DNA of 20,723 nt from Bacteroidales bacterium UBA1797 (GTDB taxonomy: Bacteria; Bacteroidota; Bacteroidia; Bacteroidales; VadinHA17): NCBI GenBank assembly GCA_002319885.1, contig DCFT01000059.1:6496-27218 (forward strand), given 5' to 3'. Position numbers and translations under genes: made by a program. Below, piece by piece: positions 14,842 to 20,723 of the stretch. Position 1 is the first letter of the stretch. Every line of letters begins with the position of its first letter. The notes beneath the pieces were generated by a model. That model ran no database searches. It worked only from the letters and a program-made list of their open reading frames with translations, and was not told the DNA's origin.

Positions 14842-15843
14842 ATGAATATTCCCGAAATGATGCAGGCAGTTCAACTTGAAAAGATGGGCGGCCCATTAGT
14901 AACCAGAACTGTCAGGGTACCGCATCCGAAAACAGGCGAGGTACTTGTGAAAATATCTGCTTCTCCTGTCAATCCTTCTGATCTGGCAAGGATCAATGGT
15001 ATTTCTGATGAGCAGGATATAAATTCTTTTATTCCGGGGTTAGAAGGAAGCGGAACAGTTGTTGAGGCTGGTAAAGGCATACTGCCACGATTGTGGCTTG
15101 GTAAAAGGGTAGCGTGCTCAGCAATCTCGCCTTCTAGCGGTACATGGGCTGAATATATGGTGACATCGGCGGGTTATTGCTTTCCTCTGCCTAAGAAAAT
15201 CTCAGATGAGCAGGGCTCAATGTTACTCGTCAACCCTATGACTGCAGTAGCTTTTTTTGATATTATCCTTAATGATAAACATAAAGCGATAATAAATTCT
15301 GCTGCTGCCGGTGCCCTGGGAGGAATGATCAGATTATTAGGGAATAAGCATAATATTCCGGTTATCAATGTAGTTAAAAATGACTTGCAGGCTCAGAAGC
15401 TCCGGCAAGACGGAGCCAGGTATGTTTTAAAAAACACTGACGCAGATTATACTGATCAGTTGAGGTTACTTACACATAAATTAAATGCTACACTGGCTCT
15501 TGATCCGATAAGCGGAAGTCATACCCGGCAGTTGCTTGAAGCTCTTCCTTATGGAGGAACTGTCATTGTTTATGGTCAACTTTCGGGCATCGATCAGGGA
15601 ACCTCATTAAGGCCACTGGTTCTGGAGAATAAAAAGCTTCATGGGTTTTACCTCGCAAACTGGATGAAAGAAACCAGCATGATTAAAACTGTACTTAATC
15701 TATACAGAGTAAGACAACTTCTTAAAAATGATCTGACTATAACTGTTCAAAACAGATTTCCCCTTGAAAAAACTCAATCAGCTATTGATACTTACCTGGG
15801 TAATATGACTGCCGGAAAGGTGTTAGTTATACCGGGTTTATAA
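14842..15843 (+). CDS. Zinc-independent MDR oxidoreductase (quinone oxidoreductase/enoyl reductase-like)
   Basis: A 333-residue medium-chain dehydrogenase/reductase. The N-terminal GroES-like domain has the ISASPVNPSDLARING motif (about 38-53) typical of NADPH-dependent quinone oxidoreductases and enoyl reductases, and GLEGSGTVVEAG (66-77). The Rossmann part begins near INSAAAGALGGMIRLLG (about 152-168), a relaxed AxGxxG nucleotide-binding turn. Catalytic zinc-binding Cys and His residues are absent, consistent with the zinc-free branch. YGGTVIVYGQLSG near 235 is the usual strand before substrate-side loops. It would reduce quinones or alpha,beta-unsaturated carbonyls with NADPH; the substrate is unknown. 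It is monocistronic, with repeats in the downstream gap. Confidence 0.88.
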   Translation: MNIPEMMQAVQLEKMGGPLVTRTVRVPHPKTGEVLVKISASPVNPSDLARINGISDEQDINSFIPGLEGSGTVVEAGKGILPRLWLGKRVACSAISPSSGTWAEYMVTSAGYCFPLPKKISDEQGSMLLVNPMTAVAFFDIILNDKHKAIINSAAAGALGGMIRLLGNKHNIPVINVVKNDLQAQKLRQDGARYVLKNTDADYTDQLRLLTHKLNATLALDPISGSHTRQLLEALPYGGTVIVYGQLSGIDQGTSLRPLVLENKKLHGFYLANWMKETSMIKTVLNLYRVRQLLKNDLTITVQNRFPLEKTQSAIDTYLGNMTAGKVLVIPGL

Positions 15844-15844
15844 T

Positions 15845-15980
15845 CTGAGCGCTAATTTTCATCTGTGAATCTCTGAGCTACTTTGTTGTCTCCCTGTAAC
15901 CAAAGAAAGAACTTACACAGAGGGACACAGAGAAGCACAGAGTTCACAGAGGAAATCCAATTCATACGTTGTGCGCTCTC
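15845..15980. repeat. Second copy of the CACAGAG palindromic repeat
   Basis: The right half 15912-15953 repeats CACAGAG-like units at about 11-base spacing and starts CTTACACAGAG, close to the right arm of the element at 10773-10819. The left half (15856-15900) is its degenerate inverse. The outer ends CTGAGCGC (15845-15852) and GCGCTCTCAG (15973-15982) are also inverted copies. GTGCGCTC-like bases flank the element at 10671-10678 too, in the opposite sense. It occupies most of the gap after the oxidoreductase gene. Confidence 0.6.
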
Positions 15981-16079
15981 AGGTTAAACAGATTTATTTA
16001 AGATCTCAACAATTGTGGATTAATAAAATTATCTGTTTAATTTTATAATTCGATTTCATAACTTGGATGTCAAATAAAC

Positions 16080-16087
16080 AGGAGGAG
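16080..16087 (+). promoter_or_regulatory. Canonical Shine-Dalgarno sequence (AGGAGGAG) for the gene at 16093
   Basis: AGGAGGAG lies five bases before the ATG at 16093. It supports this start over the in-frame ATG at 16111 and stands out, because most genes here have no such site. Confidence 0.65.
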
Positions 16088-16092
16088 AACCC

Positions 16093-17127
16093 ATGAAAGA
16101 AATTAATTCAATGAACCGCAGACAGTTTGTTGCCACCACACTTACTGCTACGGCAGGTCTTGCAACCGGCCTTAATGCCATAATGCCCGGTGATCAGAAG
16201 AAAAAATCTGATATAAAAGTCGGATTGTACAGCATAACTTATCTTGGTGTGTGGTACAAGGGAGCTGCTTTACCGCTTGAGGATATGGTAAAAAGAGCGA
16301 AGGAATATGGTTATTCGGGGATTGAAATCGATGGAAAGCGTCCACACGGCAACCCGCTTGACTGGCCTGCACAGAGATGTAAAGAATTGAGAAAAGTGGC
16401 CGACGGTTCAGGTATAGAGATATATGGAGTTGCCGGTAATAATGATTTAAGCAGCCCGATTCCTGAACACAGGGAATGCCAGATAATGTACATAAAAAAT
16501 CTTATCAGGATGACAGCCGATCTGGGTGCAAAAACTTTACGGATGTTCATGGGCTGGCCGGGAGTTACACTGCATCCGCAGTTGGCCCAATATGATATTG
16601 CTAAGGATATCTGGAATTATACCCATTCTAAATTCACGGAAGAAGAAACCTGGTCGTGGGTTAGGGAAGGATTAAAAGAGTGCTCAGGATATGCTGCCGA
16701 TGCAGGAGTTATCCTGGCCCTGCAGAATCATAAGCCTGTTGTAAAGGATTATACCGATGTACTCAGAATGGTTAAAGAGGTTGGTTCTCCAAATCTGAAA
16801 GTGTCGCTCGATGTTCCGATTATGGATGACAAGAGTGAGGAAAATATTAGAAAAGCCGCCCAGGCTGTGGGTGATCTGCAGGTATTATCTCATTTCGGAG
16901 GAGAGTATGACAGAGGTAATGACGGGAAGGTAAAAGGTGAAGACTACTATCGTCATTTTGTAAAGGCTATGCATGAGATCGGTTACTCGGGTTACATGAG
17001 CTATGAATTGTGTCATCCGTTGCCTATAGTAAATGGTCAGACAGTTGGAATTGAATTTGCAGATAAAAATGCAAAACTGTCTGCTGAATTTATGAAAGGG
17101 ATAATTCAGGATGTAACAAAGGGATAA
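16093..17127 (+). CDS. Sugar phosphate isomerase/epimerase-like TIM-barrel protein with Tat signal
   Basis: A 344-residue protein of the xylose isomerase-like TIM-barrel (AP endonuclease 2) superfamily. The N-terminus MNRRQFVATTL (7-17) and the hydrophobic stretch to about 30 form a twin-arginine signal, so it is exported folded. Barrel strands carry SGIEIDGK (about 75-82), LALQNHKP (208-215), VSLDVPIMDD (237-246) and MSYELCHP (302-309). The likely metal ligands are H213, D240, H267 and E305, with E78 on the second strand. The position that is usually Glu before the Asn-His is Gln (Q211). Such exported members are widespread in Bacteroidota and Planctomycetota near sugar-catabolic genes, but no such genes adjoin it here, so the substrate is unknown. 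It is monocistronic. Confidence 0.88.
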   Translation: MKEINSMNRRQFVATTLTATAGLATGLNAIMPGDQKKKSDIKVGLYSITYLGVWYKGAALPLEDMVKRAKEYGYSGIEIDGKRPHGNPLDWPAQRCKELRKVADGSGIEIYGVAGNNDLSSPIPEHRECQIMYIKNLIRMTADLGAKTLRMFMGWPGVTLHPQLAQYDIAKDIWNYTHSKFTEEETWSWVREGLKECSGYAADAGVILALQNHKPVVKDYTDVLRMVKEVGSPNLKVSLDVPIMDDKSEENIRKAAQAVGDLQVLSHFGGEYDRGNDGKVKGEDYYRHFVKAMHEIGYSGYMSYELCHPLPIVNGQTVGIEFADKNAKLSAEFMKGIIQDVTKG

Positions 17128-17223
17128 TAGTAAAAGGTTTTAACCTATATCATTATTTATTACCATTTCTCGCGGTTGTAGGTGAAGTGAAATCCATTAA
17201 ACTCAAAGTTCACAAAGGATATT

Positions 17224-17258
17224 CACAAACCTGCCTTATGCAGACAGGCAGGTTTGTG
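17224..17258. repeat. Perfect 12-base inverted repeat (CACAAACCTGCC/GGCAGGTTTGTG)
   Basis: CACAAACCTGCC (17224-17235) and GGCAGGTTTGTG (17247-17258) are exact inverse complements around an 11-base loop. The right arm and following bases match 48-73 of this window with few changes, so both are copies of one repeat family. It lies about 97 bases after the TIM-barrel gene. A long stable stem could stop transcription or protect mRNA ends, but no T-run follows. The rest of the 283-base gap is AT-rich and without a gene. Confidence 0.65.
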
Positions 17259-17376
17259 ATTAAAAAAGATTTCCATTGTATGCATTTGTGAGAGCACTGC
17301 GAAATAAACATGTTAATTGTTGTTAAATATTTGTCACATTAGCTTCCCCCGGTTTATTTTTGATAATTTCGAGGTT

Positions 17377-17393
17377 CATACTTTTTGAGTATG
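17377..17393. promoter_or_regulatory. Small hairpin just before the membrane fusion protein start
   Basis: CATACT (17377-17382) and AGTATG (17388-17393) pair perfectly around TTTTG, 17 bases before the ATG at 17411. The region also resembles an imperfect TAnnTTTG box. It could be a transcript-leader hairpin or an operator half-site. Confidence 0.25.
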
Positions 17394-17410
17394 TTCTCAG
17401 TTAAGATAAT

Positions 17411-18739
17411 ATGAAGAAAACATTAATCATTACCGCGATAGTAGTTGCTGCTGCGCTAATTCTATTGTTTGCACTTACCAGGATCACTTCAAAGAGAAAC
17501 CGGACCGAGCTTTATACAGAAGTCAGGAGGGGTCCGTTCGAGATAGCTGTTACATCAGCAGGTGAATTATTAGCTGAGAAATCGGTGGATATAAAGGGAC
17601 CCGAAATTGCACTGGGTCGTGATATCAGATTCTTTAATATAAAAATTCAGGACCTGATTCCTGAAGGCACAGTAGTTAGGGAAGGCGATTATGTTGCTAC
17701 CCTCGACCGCACAGATTTAAATAACAGCCTTAAAGATGCCCGGGAATCACTCGCTACTCTTAAGACAGCACTGGATGTTAAACTGCTTGACTCAGCGGTT
17801 GTCCTCAATGACTTAAGGGATGGGATTAGAAATCAGCAATTTACCGTTGAAGAGGCTGCAATGACACTTCACAACTCAAAGTATGAACCTCCTACAACAA
17901 TCAGGGAAGCTGAAATTGAACTCGATAAAGCCCAAAGAACTCTGGAACAACAAAAAAGAAGTTATATTCAGGTAATGGCACAAAATAAAACTGATATAGC
18001 AAGCCAGCAATACTGGGTAAATAAGGTATCACGCAGGGTTAAAGATATTGAGGAAGTATTGTCTCAGTTTACCATAAAAGCGCCGTCATCAGGTATGGTT
18101 ATTTATAAGAAGGAATGGTCAGGTACGAAAAGAAAAGTCGGATCAATGATCAACCCGTTCGATAGGGTAGTGGCAACACTTCCTGATCTGACTTCAATGG
18201 TTTCAAAAACTTATATTAATGAGATTGATGTGAGTAAAATTAAAATAGGTCAGGATGTAAACATTACAGTTGATGCGTTCCCGGCGAAGAGGTTCAGGGG
18301 AGTTGTAACTTTCATAGCCAATGTGGGTGAAAAACTGCAGAATACCAATGACAAAGTATTTGAAGTTCAGATAAAAGTGGATGGAATTGATCCTGCACTC
18401 AGACCTTCGATGACTACAGGTAATAAAATAATTGTCACAACTGTGAAAGATGCAATTTATGTTCCAATAGAATGTGTACAGGCAGGAGCTGACACTATAC
18501 CATTTGTTTATACGAAGAAAGGTACCAAACAGATTGTTCTTCTCGGCATTTCAAATGAAAAAAAGGTTTTGATTTTAAAAGGTCTTGATCCGGGAACTGT
18601 AATATATCTTAATAATCCGGAAAAGGATGAAAAATTCAGGTTGGAAGGGCAGGATCTTATACCTGAGATAAGAGCCAGGGAAAAATCAAGGCATGAGCTG
18701 GCAGGAGCTTTCAGAAAGAAACCGGAAGGTGTTCTTTAG
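17411..18739 (+). CDS. HlyD/MacA-like periplasmic membrane fusion protein
   Basis: A 442-residue membrane fusion protein. One N-terminal membrane helix (about 4-24) anchors it. A first barrel/lipoyl half (about 35-105) contains VTSAGELLAEKSVDIKGP and EGDYVATLD. A long helical hairpin (about 105-220) would form the coiled coil that meets an outer-membrane channel. The second lipoyl half is marked by FTIKAPSSGMVIYKKEW, and a beta-barrel domain follows (about 255-345) with GQDVNITVDAFPAKRFRGVVTFI. These adaptors link an inner-membrane ABC or RND pump to TolC. No ATPase, permease or TolC gene is adjacent; the FtsX permease at 6498 is a possible but distant partner. The stop overlaps the stop of the converging CDF gene. 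Confidence 0.9.
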   Translation: MKKTLIITAIVVAAALILLFALTRITSKRNRTELYTEVRRGPFEIAVTSAGELLAEKSVDIKGPEIALGRDIRFFNIKIQDLIPEGTVVREGDYVATLDRTDLNNSLKDARESLATLKTALDVKLLDSAVVLNDLRDGIRNQQFTVEEAAMTLHNSKYEPPTTIREAEIELDKAQRTLEQQKRSYIQVMAQNKTDIASQQYWVNKVSRRVKDIEEVLSQFTIKAPSSGMVIYKKEWSGTKRKVGSMINPFDRVVATLPDLTSMVSKTYINEIDVSKIKIGQDVNITVDAFPAKRFRGVVTFIANVGEKLQNTNDKVFEVQIKVDGIDPALRPSMTTGNKIIVTTVKDAIYVPIECVQAGADTIPFVYTKKGTKQIVLLGISNEKKVLILKGLDPGTVIYLNNPEKDEKFRLEGQDLIPEIRAREKSRHELAGAFRKKPEGVL

Positions 18740-19584
18740 CTGGGCTCCACATGAATTGTCACTGTCAGATTTTCATAAACGCTTCTGAGTTCGTTCTCTA
18801 TCTTGTCGCAGTATCTGTGAGCACTTCCGACAGTTTCATTTTCAGGGATCTGAATGTGAATATCTATAAAACGGTAATTTCCTGCAACCCTTGTTCTGAG
18901 ATCATGATAACTAACATCAAGACCGGTTAATCTTTTTTCAAGCTCTATAATTTCATCGTTGTTCCATGCAGTATCGATTAGGGGGGTAAAAGCTTTTCTG
19001 AGAAGGTGATATGCCTCTTTGATTATAAACAATGCGACCAGTATAGCGATGACAGGATCAAGCCAGTTTATTCCGGTAATGGCAATAAGTCCAAGGCCGA
19101 TTGAAACTCCCAGGGAAGTATAAACATCGGTTTTAAGATGAAGGGCATCAGCTTCCAGTGCGATAGAGTTGGTCGAACGGGCTACCTTATATAATTTTCG
19201 TGAAACAAAGATATTAGCTATTGCAGAGATAAGCATTACCAGCGATCCCAAAGCAATGGAATCAAGTTCAATTTTCTCACCGACGAGTTTTTTGACAGCT
19301 TCAATAATGATCCAGATTGCTGCAAGGAAAATCAGGAGAGATTCTATGACTCCCGAAATGTTTTCAATTTTACCATGACCATAGGGATGTCTTGAATCGG
19401 GAGGATTATCAGAAACCCTGACAGAAAAGAATGCAATTACCGCCGCAATAAGGTCCATCGAAGAATGGATTGCTTCAGACATTATACTTACCGATCCGCT
19501 GATTAATCCGACTCCTAACTTCATTAAAATCAGAAGAGTGTTGGATACTATTGACAGTCGTGCGATACTTACTTTTGCATTCAT
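18736..19584 (-). CDS. Cation diffusion facilitator (CDF) family metal transporter
   Basis: A 282-residue CDF transporter that exports divalent metal ions in exchange for protons. Six membrane helices fit the hydrophobic segments between about residues 8 and 205. The transport site is H40-x3-D44 (IHSSMD) in helix 2 and H149-x3-D153 (LHLKTD) in helix 5. This HD-HD pattern is usual for Zn/Cd transporters, whereas the iron-type members carry DD in helix 2. A short SRHPYGHGK loop (64-72) precedes helix 3, and a C-terminal cytosolic ferredoxin-like domain (about 210-282) ends HIQIPENETVGSAH...VTIHVEPS. I favour the ATG at 19584; an in-frame GTG at 19641 would add 19 residues. It lies downstream of the DUF362/ferredoxin gene on the same strand, with a gap of 93 to 150 bases. 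Confidence 0.92.
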   Translation of the reverse strand: MNAKVSIARLSIVSNTLLILMKLGVGLISGSVSIMSEAIHSSMDLIAAVIAFFSVRVSDNPPDSRHPYGHGKIENISGVIESLLIFLAAIWIIIEAVKKLVGEKIELDSIALGSLVMLISAIANIFVSRKLYKVARSTNSIALEADALHLKTDVYTSLGVSIGLGLIAITGINWLDPVIAILVALFIIKEAYHLLRKAFTPLIDTAWNNDEIIELEKRLTGLDVSYHDLRTRVAGNYRFIDIHIQIPENETVGSAHRYCDKIENELRSVYENLTVTIHVEPS

Positions 19585-19734
19585 TAAATTAATATAGTAT
19601 TCCTGTTTGTATTTCTTTCCCGCAACAAAGCGGATAGCCACAAAAGTTCCCCAGAAATTCGGATTAATGATGAGTTTTTGGTTAAACCTGGTGTCTTTGC
19701 GTCTTAAAGGTAAAAAGTTATGACTTATTATTTA

Positions 19735-20723
19735 TTAAACAGTTACTAATTCGTATTCTCTGTTTCCAAGTCCTATCTTGACGGCATGCTCCAGTCCGGC
19801 TTGCCAGAAGGTATCAGGATGAGCCAGTTTAAATTTATCTTCCCCTGTCATGTCGCTCTCACTATGGTCATCACATATCCTGCTCCCCGGGAGTACAGGA
19901 GCTGCCAAAACCAGGTCTGCGCATGCCTGATCAAGAGCTACGGGATCAAACGAAGCTGCTATTCCAAGGTCTGGTACCAATGGGTAATCATTATATCCCC
20001 AGCAATCACAATCCGGTGATACATTCATTATAAAATTGATATGAAAAGCAGGTTTATCTTTCACAACAGCCAGGGAATATTCTGCAATTCTTTTGCAGAC
20101 TATTTCTGAAGAATTTTGCCAGACAACTCTTGCAGAATCATACTGACATACGGCAACACATTGTCCGCATCCCACACATTTCTCATAGTTGATATGTGCA
20201 ATTTTATCTTTGCCAACCGCAACAGCATCGTGTGCACAATATTTCTCGCACACTCTGCATCCTGTGCAATTCTCTTCAAATATTTCCGGTGAAGATCCTG
20301 AATGGAGAAAGAGCTTACCGCCAACAGAAGCACAACCCATCCCAAGGTTCTTAATTGCACCTCCGAAACCGGTAATTTCGTGGCCCTTGAAATGATTCAT
20401 TGAAATAATAACATCTGAATCGGCTATCGCGCTTCCGATTTTGGCTGTATCACAAAACTCGAGATTCAACTCGATTTCGCGATAATCGGTTCCTTTTATT
20501 CCATCACCAATTATTACCGGACAATTAGTGGTAAGAGGATTATATCCATTTTCGAACGCAGCCTCAAGATGCATAGGGGCATTTGAGCGTCTTCCAAAAT
20601 AAAGAGTGTTGCAATCAGTAAGAAACGGGATAGCATCCTTTCCTTTCAGGAACTTTACTATCCGGGCTGCATAGTTTGGTCTTAGGTAAGCAAGGTTACC
20701 GGGTTCTCCGAAATGCAGCTTAA
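19735..20723 (-). CDS. DUF362 protein with two 4Fe-4S motifs (N-terminus outside window)
   Basis: The minus-strand frame stays open past the window edge; 328 residues are visible. An internal Met (20574) is not the start, because upstream codons read KLHFGEPGNLAYLRP, the usual N-terminal part of the family. Two ferredoxin motifs follow each other: CTGCRVCEKYC and CVGCGQCVAVC, each a CxxCxxCxxxC with distal Cys, so it should bind two 4Fe-4S clusters. DUF362 motifs are SDVIISMNHFKGHEITGFGG and the paired GAIKNLGMG, plus PDLGIAASFDPVALDQA near the end. It is a probable cytosolic electron-carrying enzyme of unknown reaction. Typical length is near 370 residues, so about 40-50 are missing. The other DUF362 protein (2592) is exported and has no ferredoxin part. 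Confidence 0.85.
   Translation of the reverse strand, partial: KLHFGEPGNLAYLRPNYAARIVKFLKGKDAIPFLTDCNTLYFGRRSNAPMHLEAAFENGYNPLTTNCPVIIGDGIKGTDYREIELNLEFCDTAKIGSAIADSDVIISMNHFKGHEITGFGGAIKNLGMGCASVGGKLFLHSGSSPEIFEENCTGCRVCEKYCAHDAVAVGKDKIAHINYEKCVGCGQCVAVCQYDSARVVWQNSSEIVCKRIAEYSLAVVKDKPAFHINFIMNVSPDCDCWGYNDYPLVPDLGIAASFDPVALDQACADLVLAAPVLPGSRICDDHSESDMTGEDKFKLAHPDTFWQAGLEHAVKIGLGNREYELVTV

Noticed and set aside
16022..16047. AT-only inverted repeat upstream of the TIM-barrel gene
   Set aside because: The arms consist of A and T only, and such matches are expected by chance in AT-rich intergenic DNA.
19642..19734. CTTTGCGTCTT-like bases resembling the CACAAAG repeat family
   Set aside because: The match is short and only one arm is visible, so it is not enough to call a repeat.
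20100..20360. A small minus-strand frame inside the ferredoxin-type DUF362 gene
   Set aside because: It overlaps the two cysteine motifs of the correct frame, and its own translation has no domain.

Overview
The window looks like a chromosomal segment of an environmental Bacteroidota bacterium, probably Bacteroidales-like. The DNA is AT-rich throughout. The family set fits: an ECF sigma factor preceded by a DUF6249 membrane protein, a long FtsX/MacB-type permease with the usual Bacteroidota N-terminus, a secreted tricorn-like S41 protease, and Tat-signal proteins. Start sites mostly lack a Shine-Dalgarno sequence, and the intergenic gaps carry short palindromic repeats of a kind common in this phylum. 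I saw no rRNA, tRNA, CRISPR array, phage genes or transposase.

Left part (1-6223, all plus strand): a repeat-bearing start with a short remnant that looks like the end of an outer-membrane beta-barrel gene; an ICMT/PEMT-family membrane methyltransferase; a compact operon of DUF6249 protein, ECF sigma factor and small two-helix membrane protein (candidate anti-sigma); a Tat-signal DUF362 protein; a repeat-filled gap; a secreted HExxH zincin (DUF2268-like); and a two-gene operon of an MBL-fold hydrolase and an ABM-domain protein.

Middle part (6224-14584): an orphan FtsX/MacB-type permease and a second secreted HExxH protein of unrecognised family, both on the plus strand. They face a minus-strand pair, yqeY-like followed by a 1092-residue tricorn protease homologue. 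The convergent junction holds a large imperfect palindrome at 10710-10819.

Right part (14585-20723): a quinone-oxidoreductase-like MDR enzyme, a Tat-signal TIM-barrel sugar phosphate isomerase/epimerase-like protein, and an orphan HlyD-type membrane fusion protein, all plus strand. Then, on the minus strand, come a CDF cation transporter whose stop codon overlaps that of the fusion protein, and a DUF362 protein with two 4Fe-4S motifs whose N-terminus runs off the right edge.

The genes look like ordinary accessory and housekeeping functions rather than one integrated system. The themes that recur are exported hydrolases (two zincins and the tricorn homologue), envelope transport parts separated from their usual partners (permease, fusion protein), two DUF362 proteins of different architecture, and a family of dispersed palindromic repeats. 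I found no convincing novel defence or mobile system. The most useful second looks are the two orphan secreted zincins, the sigma/anti-sigma cassette, the MBL enzyme that lacks its last metal histidine, and the repeat families.
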